Source: Nilaparvata lugens | Lineage: Eukaryota; Arthropoda; Insecta; Hemiptera; Delphacidae | Assembly (NCBI RefSeq): GCF_014356525.2 | Contig: NC_052511.1 | Span: 15,795,942 to 15,859,941 of the forward strand | Length of the DNA stretch: 64,000 bases | Reading direction: 5' to 3' | Part shown: one piece after another, positions 1 to 11,900 of the stretch | Position numbering within the stretch: position 1 is the stretch's first letter | Layout: each line of letters begins with the position of its first letter | Position numbers and translations under genes: made by a program | The notes under the pieces: generated by a model | Seen by the model: the letters and a program-made list of their open reading frames with translations, nothing else | What the model was told of the DNA's origin: nothing | The model's database searches: none

Positions 1-1900
1 ACCACTACTAAATTCGAAAATTCCCAAGGAATCCTGTTCAGAATCAATTGTTCTTTCACGTGATGTGTGGTTTTTTATCCATACTAGAAAAATATCCAAG
101 TTGTATAGGGTAGAAGTGGTAGGTTTGCCTAATTTTGAAAACCCCTTGAAAAATACCCCTTTTTTGAAAATTCGTTGCTCCGGAACCAAAAATGTTAGAA
201 TCCTGCACGACCACTCAATTTAATGGAAATTTTATTATCTTTAATTTTGTCAAGAATGATTTTTTTTCCAAAAACTCGAAGTTTTCGAGATTAAATGGAA
301 AAATTTGAAAAAGTCCAAAATTTTAGGGGTTTTGGGGGTGAAGCCGCCATCTGGCGTGTCAGCAAATTTCAGATTCGAATTCAGCGCCCCAAAATACATA
401 TAGAACCGTCGAGAAAAATTCTTTTGGGGCTCTTTCCTGAAAAACGACCATTTGACTGGACTATGTGTTAACATGTAATATGTGCTCTCTCTCATATCTA
501 CAGTATTAAGTGAATAATCTTTCAATGTTTCAGAGACAACACTACCCACTGCATATGTCAAACTTTATCGCATTAAAGTGCTTGATAGAATTGCCAAAAC
601 GTTTAACCAGAGGCAGAGCTCAGATTATTATCATGTAAGTGTTTTTCCAAATGTTTTCAAGCCATAAGCTAAGTTAATACATCACCATACTGTCAACTAT
701 GTGACATAAGCTGCACATGAATAAATTTCATTCAAAGCAATGAACAATTATATTGGAATAACTTGATCAACAAAAAAATAACTCAGAATTATGTTTCAGA
801 TATATAGGAGTATAATCTGTTATATATTTATTATTATTTTTAGGGCTACTGATCATTGAAACAAAATAAAAAAATATCAAAAGTAGGCTACCCTTTATTT
901 TTTTAGCAACACCACTAAGTTGGTTTTATTATTATGTGAACATGAACTAGCATTAATTCAGATGAATCTGTGACACAGAAAGACGATCTTGATGCAAGGG
1001 CTTATTTTAGTCCTGGGGGACTCTGCTCTGTTGTAAGTCCACAACTTATAGATCTCGAGCTTGAAAACCGGCCCTAAGAGTACTTATGATCATTTTTTAT
1101 TTTTTTTCAATCTCTTACATATTTGTCTCTCAAGTTAATGAATGAAACTGCTCAAGATGTTATTATTTTTAATTTAGCTTCGTAAACTTACTAAAAGGAG
1201 CAAGAAATGAATTGAATTCTACAATGACGTTGATTATTCTCAGTTTTGAAAATGAAATGTTAGGTATTAAAGTTGGCAGAGGTGGCAGAGGTATGGGGGG
1301 GGGTATGGGTGATATGGAATGAGGTATGGACATATCTCTATCAATCATCCTTGCTTGAATTTGGCACAGTATCTCATTAGAATGTAGAACTGAGTATTGA
1401 GTTTTATTTTTATTTTAAATCAGCATTCAATGAAAACATTTTAAAATATCTCTGAAATATCAGTTTCGTATGTAAGAAGACATTCAACATCATTGGATTA
1501 CATTTTTCATTTTTAAAAGGTCGAAAAATCCTTTATTAAAATCTTTTTAAATAATTGCAATTCCCATCTTACTATGGCTCATTTGATAGATTATCCAGTT
1601 CCTTATCACATATTATTTTAATCTCTCAGCCCCAAAGCAATTGAAATATGATAGACGTTTTCTTGAGCAGACTGTGACAAGGTCATCATTGAATTAATCA
1701 CCACTTCAGAGTTGGGTGTTTCCACATTGAGTTTAAATAGCAACCAACTAAATACAAGAGTTCATTATTTCGGATTTGTATCACATTTGCTGTTTCAGAT
1801 TTGTTATACTCATATTTGTTTCACAAATTCTACTTATAAAACTATTATCCGTCAGGTTCAAGATTCGGTTAGGTACCACCAATAAGTAAAAGCACAACTA
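1..1900. other. AT-rich stretch without a recognised gene
   Basis: I see no conserved coding region here. A 103-codon open frame on the minus strand (250-561) matches no family I recognise and looks like part of a dispersed AT-rich repeat. A G-rich run lies near 1290-1305. The stretch may be intergenic DNA or old repeat. Confidence 0.4.
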
Positions 1901-1908
1901 TTACACTA

Positions 1909-2541
1909 ATGCTATCAGAAGTGCTGAAAATTTTTGAGGAGGAGTGGGTTATTGTTTGTGCTTACAGATCACCTAATGATAATTGCCAGGACTTTGTTAA
2001 CTCTTTAGCTGAGCTGCTTTCGAATTTAAATTTAGGAAAAAATATTATATTTGTAGGAGATATAAATATTGATATCTTGAATAATAGAAATAACATCCAC
2101 ACTGAATCTTATTTGAATTTATTGAACGAAAATGGGCTTATATCTTATGTGAATTGTTTTACAAGGGTTCCATTTCAGGGAACACCTTCGTGTTTAGATC
2201 ATTATTTCGGTAATGTTCACACTAATAATCACATTGAACCCATGGTATTGAAGACTTGTATTACTGATCACTATGTTACTTCTCTTAGGGTTCGTTGTGA
2301 AATAGACTTGACTAACAATGCTGCTCAGTTGCCACTTGTTGCCACCAGGCTCGATTATGATAGGCTTTTGTCTCTTATCCAGTCTGAGGGCTGGCAGTCT
2401 GTATTTTCTAGTAGGGATGTTAATGTTTCAACAGATAACTTTGTAGCAACTCTACAAAGCTATATTGAAAAATCCACTATAAATGTAGCCAAATCTAGTT
2501 CGAGGTTTAAAAAATCAAGCCATGGATTACTCAAGGTTTAG
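1909..2541 (+). pseudogene. Endonuclease domain fragment of non-LTR ORF2
   Basis: This is the C-terminal part of an exonuclease-endonuclease-phosphatase fold domain that nicks target DNA. Visible landmarks are GDIN (about residue 60, usual GDFN), SCLDH (about residue 98) and TDHY (about residue 124), which match the conserved GDFN, xxLD and SDH blocks. The N-terminal Asn and Glu blocks are absent. The frame is lost in the A6 run at 2509. The adjacent frame continues as KPWITQGL, the typical linker between endonuclease and RT. Confidence 0.8.
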
Positions 2542-3773
2542 TATTTTCTATTAGAAGAAAGCAAGCTCTATTTAACAAATGTAAAAAGGAACCATTCAAT
2601 TTAAATCTGAGAAATTATTTTAGAAGTTATCGAAATAGATTGACAGTCCTTATTAGAGAAGCTAAACGATTGTATTATAGCAGAAAAATTGAGGAGGCTG
2701 GAAATGATGTAAAACGGACTTGGAATGTAGTTAGGGAGGTAGCTGGTTGTAAAATAAGGAAGGAGTGTTTGGAAGAAATTGAAATTGATGGTAATGTCTA
2801 TAGTGCTAGGGATAATCCCAATATATGTGCTAATGCTTTTAACGATTTTTTCATCTCTATAGGAGAGAAAATGGTTCAAAATATTCCTAGTGAGCCTGGT
2901 GATGATTTGCAACCAGACAATCCCCACAATCCGCAAGATTATTTTACTTTTCAATATGTATCAGAGACTGAGGTTGTGGAGGCGATCGAGAGTCTTAGAG
3001 GTGCATCTGGGCCTGGTCATGATTGCATTACTGTATCTGTTTTAAAATCTGTTAAAAGTATTGTTGCCTCTCCACTCAAACACATTATTAATGTAAGTTT
3101 TGAACAAGGTATTTTTCCAGATTCTTTTAAAACAACTGTAGTAAAACCAATATTCAAATCACAAGACAAAAGGAAAATTACCAACTATAGACCTATAAGT
3201 TTACTTTCGAATTTGGCTAAAATAATTGAAAAATGTGTAAAGAGACAGCTACATAAATTTTTGGAAGTGAATAATATTCTGTCAAAAAATCAATTTGGTT
3301 TTAGAGAGGGGATGGGAACACAGGAAGCAATTGCTGCTTTTGTTCAAGAAACAATCTTAAACTTGGATGTAGGTAGGAGACAAATAGCTATTTTTCTTGA
3401 TCTTGCAAAAGCCTTTGATACAGTTTGCCATGATCGTCTACTTGATTGTCTCCGTAGCCTTGGTCTTGAGGATGTGGCACTGGGATGGTTTTGCAGTTAT
3501 TTAAAGAATAGGCAACAATGTGTTAGAGTCAATAACACTGTTAGTGAATATAAATCTGTTAAAATGGGAATCCCGCAGGAAACAGTGATTGGACCTTGCC
3601 TCTTCCTGATCTATATTAATGACTTTTGTAACCTTAATTTAATCAATGGGAAAATATTGTCATTTGCAGACGATGCAGTTTTAATTTTTCATGAAGAAAA
3701 CTGGGCTAGCACATATGACTCAGCTGCTAGGGGACTGGGAGAAGTAAAAAATGGCTTGATAGAAGAAAACTGA
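2510..3773 (+). pseudogene. Reverse transcriptase of non-LTR ORF2
   Basis: The RT follows the endonuclease directly. Blocks seen in order are NYRPISLLSNLAKIIEK, NQFGFREG, FLDLAKAFDTVCHD (catalytic Asp), GIPQE and FADDAVL (catalytic Asp pair). GIPQE departs from the usual GIPQG, a probable damaging change. An ATG lies at 2640, but the frame is open from about 2510, so that ATG is unlikely to be the true start. The frame is lost in the A6 run at 3746-3751. Confidence 0.85.
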
Positions 3774-4552
3774 CTCTGAATTTGTCCAAAACAAAATACA
3801 TCTCTTTTTCCTTGAATATACAGAATCAGCCAGTTAATATGTCACTTGTTTTGCATTCTCCAAATTGTCTTAGTCATGTAGATTTAGGGTGTTCAGTTAA
3901 TTGTAATAAAATAGAGAAGGTTAGCAGTATCAGATATCTTGGAGTAATGGTTGATCAGCATTTAAAGTGGGATGTACATATTTTGTCGCAGCTTACTACA
4001 CGATCTAGAAAACTTATTGATTTATTTGTGAAATTACGTTCTGTTTTGCCTATGAAAGTCATGAAGATGGTGTATTATGCACTGGCACAGTCATTGCTCC
4101 AATATGGTATTGTGGGTTGGGGTGGTGCATATACAAATGTTCTAAAACCAGTAAAAACAATACAAAATTTAATATTAAAAATTATTCTGAAAAAGAATAG
4201 AATGTATTCAACAAGATTGGCTTTTTTGGAATTTTCAGTTCTACCGATTAGACAGATATACCTGAAACACATCATATTATATTATAAGAAGCTATCACTT
4301 TTTCATTTCATTAATAGAACGGATTGTGCTATTACAAGACGGGAGGAGTCAGGTCTGGTTACTGTTCCTAGATTATTGACTACTGCTGGTCAGCGTAGCT
4401 TCATATATTTATCTCCATTATTTTTTAATATTCTTCCAAGTAATTTGAGAGGTTTACTCGCCCAAAAAAACTTTGGACTACATTTGAAAAAGTATCTGGT
4501 TAGCTCTCATGGCTGGGATAGTGCCGAGAATTTCTGGATTACATTAGTATAG
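3748..4552 (+). pseudogene. RT thumb and C-terminal region of non-LTR ORF2
   Basis: This piece continues the RT in the next frame, starting with WLDRRKLTLN and SKTKYISF. It then gives the block IRYLGVMVDQHLKW and the region LLQYGIVGWGGAY typical of the C-terminal domain of jockey/CR1-type ORF2 proteins. It ends at a natural stop at 4550-4552, about 380 bases before the inferred 3' end. Confidence 0.8.
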
Positions 4553-4808
4553 TAATTATTCCAATTGAATAGATTTCATTTTGTACCACATCTTATATCA
4601 TGTTATACACTAGGCTAGGCAATATCAGGTCATTATTATAATTTATTATAATTTACAAATTTTGTTGCATCTAACACATATTGTATGTAAATATATTGAT
4701 CTATTATAGCATCACTGATTTATCTTGTTTATTGAAAGGATTTGATTTTAGTTGTATATACTGTAATGTTAATTAATAATAAGTAAGTAGTCAAAGTACG
4801 GCTGCTCC

Positions 4809-4840
4809 TTCCCCAAGCTCGAGCTTGCTCTTTTGGGGAA
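4809..4840 (+). other. 3' UTR stem-loop of the non-LTR element
   Basis: TTCCCCAA (4809-4816) can pair with TTGGGGAA (4833-4840), and the loop holds the palindrome AGCTCGAGCT. A 3' stem-loop is a common recognition element for the RT of non-LTR elements. That role here is inference. Confidence 0.45.
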
Positions 4841-4936
4841 GTAGTTCCTTATGTTTATTTGTATTTCCTATTGATTCATTTTGTTGTTATATTTCTAAAT
4901 TGTGAATTATTGTAATGCTTTTTCAAGGAAAAAAAA

Positions 4937-5395
4937 TGCTAATGTTTCATCCACACATTGGCCCAGTCGCTGGTCTTGCCATCCACACTGCAATATGTGA
5001 CCATTGTATTAGCTGAATGGAACACAATACAAGCCCAAAAAAATAATAAAAAACTAACAGAATAAAAACTAGGCCTGAAGCGACTCAGTCACACAGAAAA
5101 ATAGCAGAGCAGACGACAAAACAGGAGACAGGATGCTTTGTTGACAAGAGTGGTGTGGATGGCTGGTTTGCCAGCGCTCGCCTTCACTGGCCTTCATTGA
5201 CCTTTGCAGAGCTGGACTTCACTCCACAAAAATCTGAGCGGTTATCCTTCCCAAATTAACTCATAGAGCTCAGTACCATTAAATGATGTTAGAAATATAT
5301 TGTGAATTCTAACTCATTGTGATTTGTCATGTGTGAATTGAATCAGTTGTTCATTGAAGTAATTTGATATTGATATTTTGACTTTTTACTTTAAG
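4937..5395. other. Upstream region of the zinc-finger array, no gene
   Basis: No coding region is seen. CCATCCACACT near 4980 and GGTGTGGATGG near 5152 are inverted to each other and could be remnants of a small TIR element. The sequence TTTTTACTTTAAG just before 5396 reads as a splice acceptor. Confidence 0.35.
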
Positions 5396-7114
5396 GTGTC
5401 GTCATCATCAGCTGTTTGTGGGAGTGATTACTCTGCTGCAGAGGAGGAAGAAGGAAGCAATGAAAGAATGGGAGAAGAAGAAGATGTCAAAGAAGTGAAG
5501 GTGTCATACAAAACTACTCTCAAAGAACCTCATCTGTGTACATTCTGTACAAAAAGTTTTTCTTATCTTTCTCATCTAACTGTTCATATGCGTAGTCACA
5601 CAAAAGAGAAGCCTTTCCAGTGTACAATATGTACAAAAAGGTTCTCCATTTCTAGTCATTTAACACGGCATATTAAGTGTACTCATACCAAAGAGAAGCC
5701 ATTCCAGTGTACAGTCTGTACAAAAAGATTCTCCACTTCTAGTAATTTAACCATTCATATGCGTATTCACACAAAAGAGAAGCCTTATCAGTGTACAGTC
5801 TGTACAAAAAGGTTCTCCAATTCTGGCGATTTAACACGGCATATTAAGTGTACTCACACCAAAGAGAAACCTTTCCAGTGTACAGTCTGTACAAAAAGGT
5901 TCTCAACTTCTAGTCATTTAACACGGCATATCAAGTGTACTCACACCAAAGAGAAACCTTTCCAGTGTACAGTCTGTACAAAAAGGTTCTCCACTTCTAG
6001 TCATTTAACACTGCATATTAAGTGTACTCACACCAAAGAGAAACCCTTTCAGTGTGCAGTCTGTACAAAAATGTTCTCCACTTCTGGGCAATTGATAGTT
6101 CATATGCGAACTCACACAAAAGAGAAGCCTTTCCAGTGTACAGTGTGCACTAAAAGGTTCTCCACTTCTGGTGAATTGATTGTTCATATGCGTACTCACA
6201 CAAAAGAGAAGCCTTTTCAGTGTACAGTGTGTACTAAAAGGTTCTCTACTTCTAGTGATTTGACTGTTCATATACGTACTCATACAAAAGAGAAGCCTTT
6301 CCAGTGTACAGTGTGTACTAAAAGGTTCTCCACTTCTAGTGATTTGACTGTTCATATACGTACTCATACAAAAGAGAAGCCTTATCAGTGTACAGTCTGT
6401 ACAAAAAGGTTCTCCACTTCTGGTGTTTTGACTGTTCATATGCGTACTCACACAAAAGAGAAGCCTTACCAGTGTACAGTCTGTACAAAAAGGTTCTCCA
6501 CTTCCAGTGAATTGACTGTTCATATGCGTACTCATACAAAAGAGAAGCCTTTCCAGTGTACAGTGTGTACTAAAAGGTTCTCCACTTCTGGTGTTTTGAC
6601 TGTTCATATGCGTACTCACACAAAAGAGAAGCCACTCCAGTGTTCAGTGTGTACTAAAAGGTTCTCCACTTGCAGTGAATTGTCTGTTCATATGCGTACT
6701 CACACAAAAGATAAGCCTTATCAGTGTACAGTCTGTACAAAAAGGTTCTCCACTTCTAGTAATTTAACACGGCATATCAAGTGTACTCACAAAAAAGAAA
6801 AGCCTTTCCAGTGTACAGTCTGTACTAAAAGGTTCTCCACTTCTAGTCATTTAACACGGCATATCAAGTGTACTCATACAAAAGAGAAGCCTTTCCAGTG
6901 TACAGTCTGTACTAAAAGGTTCTCCACTTCTAGTCATTTAACACGGCATATTAAGTGTACTCATACAAAAGAGAAGCCTTTCCAGTGTACAGTGTGTACT
7001 AAAAGGTTCTCCACTTTTGGTGAATTGATTGTTCATATTATGCGTACTCACACAAAAGAGAAGCCTTCCAGTGTACAGTGTGTACTAAAAGGTTTTCCAC
7101 TTCTGGTGATTTGA
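5396..7114 (+). CDS. C2H2 zinc-finger array protein, proximal 18 fingers
   Basis: After an acidic leader (EEEEGSNERMGEEEDV-like) come 18 consecutive C2H2 fingers, each C-X2-C-X12-H-X3/4-H with linker HTKEKP, a variant of the TGEKP linker. Such proteins bind DNA in the nucleus, one triplet per finger. The frame is open from an ATG at 5378, but TTTACTTTAAG before 5396 looks like a splice acceptor, so I start the exon there and expect an upstream exon that I cannot see. Fingers are nearly identical outside helix positions 2, 3, 5 and 6; position -1 is Thr in nearly all. The frame ends through loss of one T at about 7065 (AAGCCTTCC where other units have AAGCCTTTCC). Confidence 0.75.
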   Translation: MSSSSAVCGSDYSAAEEEEGSNERMGEEEDVKEVKVSYKTTLKEPHLCTFCTKSFSYLSHLTVHMRSHTKEKPFQCTICTKRFSISSHLTRHIKCTHTKEKPFQCTVCTKRFSTSSNLTIHMRIHTKEKPYQCTVCTKRFSNSGDLTRHIKCTHTKEKPFQCTVCTKRFSTSSHLTRHIKCTHTKEKPFQCTVCTKRFSTSSHLTLHIKCTHTKEKPFQCAVCTKMFSTSGQLIVHMRTHTKEKPFQCTVCTKRFSTSGELIVHMRTHTKEKPFQCTVCTKRFSTSSDLTVHIRTHTKEKPFQCTVCTKRFSTSSDLTVHIRTHTKEKPYQCTVCTKRFSTSGVLTVHMRTHTKEKPYQCTVCTKRFSTSSELTVHMRTHTKEKPFQCTVCTKRFSTSGVLTVHMRTHTKEKPLQCSVCTKRFSTCSELSVHMRTHTKDKPYQCTVCTKRFSTSSNLTRHIKCTHKKEKPFQCTVCTKRFSTSSHLTRHIKCTHTKEKPFQCTVCTKRFSTSSHLTRHIKCTHTKEKPFQCTVCTKRFSTFGELIVHIMRTHTKEKPSSVQCVLKGFPLLVI

Positions 7115-7835
7115 TAGTTCATAAAATGCGTACTCACACAAAAGAGAAGCCTTTCCAGTGTTCAGTGTGTACTAAAAGGTTTTCCACTTCTGGTGAATTG
7201 ACTGTTCATTTGCGTACTCACACAAAAGAGAAGCCTTTTCAGTGTTCAGTGTGTACTAAAAGGTTCTCCACTTGCAGTGAATTGTCTGTTCATATGCGTA
7301 CTCACACAAAAGAGAAGCCTTATCAGTGTACAGTCTGTACAAAAAGGTTCTCCACTTCTAGTAATTTAACACGGCATATCAAGTGTACTCACAAAAAAGA
7401 AAAGCCTTTCCAGTGTACAGTCTGTACTAAAAGGTTCTCCACTTCTAGTCATTTAACACGGCATATCAAGTGTACTCATACAAAAGAGAAGCCTTTCCAG
7501 TGTACAGTCTGTACTAAAAGGTTCTCCACTTCTAGTCATTTAACACGGCATATTAAGTGTACTCATACAAAAGAGAAGCCTTTCCAGTGTACAGTGTGTA
7601 CTAAAAGGTTCTCCACTTTTGGTGAATTGATTGTTCATAGAATGCGTACTCACACAAAAGAGAAGCCTTTCCAGTGTACAGTGTGTACTAAAAGGTTTTC
7701 CACTTCTGGTGATTTGATAGTTCATAAAATGCGTACTCACACAAAAGAGAAGCCTTTCCAGTGTTCAGTGTGTACTAAAAGGTTTTCCACTTCTGGTGAA
7801 TTGACTGTTCATTTGCGTACTCACACAAAAGAGAA
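6630..7835 (+). repeat. 603-bp tandem duplication of seven fingers
   Basis: Landmarks recur at an offset of 603 bases: the TGCAGTGAATTG finger near 6671 and 7274, and GGTGATTTGATAG at 7105 and 7708. Seven 84-base fingers plus five extra codons in HX4H fingers give exactly 603 bases. The downstream copy keeps the T that is lost at about 7065 in the first. Confidence 0.8.
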
Positions 7836-8842
7836 GCCTTTTCAGTGTACAGTGTGTACTAAAAGGTTCTCCACTTCTGGTGTTTTGACTGTTCATATAC
7901 ATACTCACACAAAAGAGAAGTCATTCCAGTGTACAGTGTGTACTAAAAGGTTCTCCACTTCCAGTGAATTGACTGTTCATATGCGTACTCATACAAAAGA
8001 GAAGCCTTATCAGTGAACAGTCTGTACATAAAGGTTCTCCACTTCTAGTAATTTAACCATTCATATGCGTACTCACACAAAAGAGAAGCCTTTCCAGTGT
8101 ACAGTGTGTACTAAAAGGTTCTCCACTTCTAGTGATTTGACTGTTCATATGCGTACTCATACAAAAGAGAAGCCTTTCCAGTGTACAGTGTGTACTAAAA
8201 GGTTCACCACTTCTGGTGTTTTGAATGTTCATATGCGTACTCACACAAAAGAGAAGCCTTTCCAGTGTACAGTGTGTAATAAAAGGTTCTTCACTTCTGG
8301 TGTTTTGACTGTTCATATGCATACTCACACAAAAGAGAAGTCATTCCAGTGTACAGTGTGTACAAAAAGGTTCTCCACTTCCAGTGAATTGACTGTTCAT
8401 ATGCGTACTCATACAAAAGAGAAGCCTTATCAGTGAACAGTCTGTACATAAAGGTTCTCCACTTCTAGTAATTTAACCATTCATATGCGTACTCACACAA
8501 AAGAGAAGCCTTTCCAGTGTACAGTGTGTACTAAAAGGTTCTCCACTTCTAGTGATTTGACTGTTCATATGCGTACTCATACAAAAGAGAAGCCTTTCCA
8601 GTGTACAGTGTGTACTAAAAGGTTCACCACTTCTGGTGTTTTGAATGTTCATATGCGTACTCACACAAAAGAGAAGCCTTTCCAGTGTACAGTGTGTAAT
8701 AAAAGGTTCTTCACTTCTGGTGTTTTGACTGTTCATATGCAATACTCACACAAAAGAGAAGCCTTTCCAGTGTTCTGTTTGTGCAAAAATGTTCTCTCAG
8801 TCAGCACATTTGACATGACATATGCATACCCACACAGTTTAA
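7066..8842 (+). pseudogene. Distal zinc-finger units, frame-broken continuation of the array
   Basis: About 21 more finger units continue in the shifted frame. Eleven are open to 8016. A finger beginning YQ-stop then carries two stops (TGA for Cys at 8014-8016, and TAA in place of a Lys codon further on), and the same pair recurs 420 bases later. An inserted A at about 8740 shifts the frame again. A last finger, [16 protein letters not shown], has TGA (8816-8818) where an Arg CGA would be expected, and the natural C-terminus HTHTV-stop falls at 8840-8842. Either the distal half is decaying, or short-unit repeats were mis-assembled. Confidence 0.7.
7883..8725 (+). repeat. 420-bp tandem duplication of five fingers
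   Basis: CAGTGAACAG at 8011 and 8431, and the flanking fingers, repeat at an offset of 420 bases (five 84-base units). Both copies carry the same two stop codons, so those mutations came before the duplication. Confidence 0.85.
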
Positions 8843-8942
8843 ATAACTCAATTTCTTCTCTATTGGTGTTTTTTCTATGTTATATGTTCCTGAAAATATC
8901 AAACCTTTGTTTTTCAATTATCACAAATGTTACTTCATAATA

Positions 8943-11900
8943 GTTCATAATTATTATTTATAAATTATATAGTTACATAATAGTTTATCATGGTGCTTGG
9001 AAAGTGAAGAGTGTCTCAGTTGAGTTTTATTGTCAAATTCATTGTCCTAATAGATCAAATTTTGTTAATTCTTGAGTTCAGCTTGTTCTTGCATCCATCT
9101 TTTCCTCGGCCTGCCTATGCATCTTTTACCCTTCAGCTTAAGTAATTTAGTTCCCAATCCAAGATTATTTTGGTAGTGATATATTCAATAGTGAAGTCCC
9201 CAGGCCCCGGTAAAAAGTGATAGTCACTGCCTTTCATTATTGTATTGATCTTATTCACTAGTTGATTATTTCACATTGATTATTATGAATAAGTACATTG
9301 ATATTGTATTGTTAGTTTTAGTCTATGTTTTGATTGCTGAAATTCTAAGACAATTTTCAATTTTATTTTATAATAGTATAACCCATGTCACGTGGTATTT
9401 TAGCACCACAAAATATTTTTGAAATGAACTATTGAACTTTAATAGAATTATAAAATGGAAAAGAAAGATAACCTAGTCAATGAACCACTCAAGTAAAATC
9501 GAATGTTGTTAGTGATAAAAGAGTAATCGTATTATCTAAAATGATAAGAAAAAACATGCATAATTGTGATTCAACAATAATGAGGATCCATTGGCAGAAT
9601 TAAAAATTATAAAGCAGCTTATTTATTATTGGCAGATCATAAAAAATAAAGTTTGCATGTGTAACATTTGAGGTTAGAATTATTTGTTTACACTTTTAAA
9701 TGAATCAATCGATCTAGAATAAATCGATAGTTATTTGAATCAATACCTAATGAATCAGCTGATTGTTCGATCAACCAGTACAAGTTGAATTATAAAGTTT
9801 ACTCACAAAAGATGTATTATATATTATACTGAGGAAGATTTATGTAAATAAATAGGGACAACTATTATTGCTGCATAAATATTTATTACAATCTAAAAAA
9901 GTACAAAAATCAAGAGTATACAAAACTCGTATAAAAAACTAAATATATGTTACATGATAGCATCGTATATTGCGATTTATTTATCAGAATAGTTAAAGAC
10001 AATCACTCCATATATTTATATAAAAACTTTTAGTTATTTTTCTATTATAAAGTTGAAGAAACCCTGAATCTGAAGCAACCAAATGTATTGAGTTTGTTAA
10101 ATTAAAAGCCAATCAGAAAGAAGCTTACAAATCGTTCAAGGAAGAGATAAAATTTTTCTGAAAACCATTTTCTTCTGGCTTGTGATCTCGTTCTGAAAGG
10201 ATGCACATGGAAATTAGGGTTCTTTCTTCCTTTAAATTTTAAAAATTATCAAGCCAATCCCTTTTTTAAATGTGAACTATTTGTAATTAATGTTTATTTA
10301 TCTGTGAACTCAGTGTTGTTGAAGAGTTCGTAATTGTAATCAATTCCCATAAATATATCTGTAATACGGAAAGAAAACTATAAGAAATCTGGACCGTGAG
10401 TCCAGCCGAGACGAAAAGGACCTGCATAATTAATTATTGGAAATAATAATTCATTCTACGAGACCGTCAAGAACATCATTAATGTGAGTGTTAGATCAAA
10501 CGAGCTCGTTTTATAAAGGCCTTTTTATTAGAGTTGGGGAATTAGTCAAAGCGCTATATAAATTAATTTAAATCAAGGAAAATTCGCAACGTGTTGAGTA
10601 TTATCATATAGTTTACAAGAACGTTTTATGAATTTATTTGATATATGTAGGAAGCTTACTTCCATGCACGGCACGGACTCACTAAAAATCTGAGATTATT
10701 TTTTAAATATTAATTTAATAATTATTATTTGCTAATTGATCAAAGCATGTCCTATTAAATCTGCAGACCAAACAGGTTTTAAATTGTAGAATTTGGAATT
10801 GGCTTGAAGTCCATGTATTAGTATTAAATACAAATTTATAAATTTTAAAGCTCACAATAGTGAATGCTAGTAAACCCTGTGATAATTGTTGAAGAATTTA
10901 TATATATATATATATATATATATTGAAAATTATAGATATCAGAATATTTTATATATATTGTTTTATGGGAATATATTTTGTGTTTTATGTCAGCATACAA
11001 AATCATAGAAGTTTATTTTATCCTAATTCATCTCGTGATATACAGTTTGAGCTGTCTTAGTACCAAGAAAAAATATTCGGCAGCATATAAAATTATTGAA
11101 TCAATTAATATCGATCTTATTAAGAGCATTCAGTACTTATCATCCTTTGATGATAGTCATACTAGTCCGCCAGAAAAAATATATTCATAATTATATTAAT
11201 AAGGTTCCAGTTATATCATATAAGGATCCAGAGAGCTTCAAGAACTGGCGTTGAAGTTCTAAGGAATTTCAGAAGGATAAATTGGTGAATACCTGTATTC
11301 ATGACAAGCGTTTTAAGGATCAACTAGAAAAAACCATAGTTGGTCTTTATTATTCTCTATTGTGTACATGGTTACTGATAATCAGTCATCAACTATCCTT
11401 TTGATTTCCTTATTGGTATTCTTCTAGAACTTCATAGAAGCAGCGGTAAGAATTATTAATCACCAGTCATTGAACCTTATGGTGATTAATTATATTTGGA
11501 AAATTCATGTATCTACCACTGAGCTAGAGCTACGGTTTGAACCCAGCAATTTTGCGAGCCGGACGGCCTTAATTTTTTGTGAATTTATTCGCAAAATAGG
11601 GACTTTAGCAACCGCCCTTATAAACATCAAGAACACCATATCATCTATAAAGGATCTACAATTTACCACGTCACACCTATGACATGTGAATAAATAGATA
11701 GATTAGATAGAAAGATAGATAGATAGAAAAGAATTGATTCTCCTGAAAAGAAACTAGGCTTACTCTTTTGAGTTGCTTTCCGGATCTACTTGTTATTTTA
11801 TTTGTTACTCTCATTATCACATACATTTTATTAATTCAAATTGTAGTTCTTGTGAAAAGATTATGTCTATGAGATTTTTTTCTTACTTTATTCAATTTTT

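Larger units (their letters stand above)
1909..4936 (+). mobile_element. 5'-truncated non-LTR retrotransposon (CR1/jockey group)
   Basis: The element reads in order: apurinic-type endonuclease C-terminal half, linker, reverse transcriptase, thumb/C-terminal region and 3' UTR. The first ORF and the endonuclease N-terminus are missing, so the copy is 5'-truncated as is usual for target-primed insertion. The three open pieces belong to one reading frame interrupted by two one-base slips, each in a run of six A (2509-2514 and 3746-3751). The left limit is uncertain. The right limit is set near the A-run at about 4930. CR1/jockey placement rests on the general style of endonuclease and RT motifs, not on a tree. 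Confidence 0.8.

Noticed and set aside
4075..4275. Minus-strand open frame inside the left non-LTR element
   Set aside because: Antisense of the RT C-terminal region.
6005..8742. Long minus-strand open frames across the zinc-finger array
   Set aside because: They are the antisense shadow of the 84-bp repeat; the plus strand has the C2H2 pattern.
5560..8840. Regularly spaced repeats that could suggest a CRISPR-like array
   Set aside because: The 84-87-bp units code for zinc fingers without spacers; the genome is eukaryotic.
10385..10425. Hammerhead-like motif around CTGGAC hairpin and GACGAAA
   Set aside because: The CTGATGA core is absent, so only a simple hairpin remains.
11500..11560. 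Possible tRNA or SINE from GGTTTGAACCC and ACCACTGAGCTAG
   Set aside because: On either strand the A-box and B-box-like parts are in the wrong order or only one fits.
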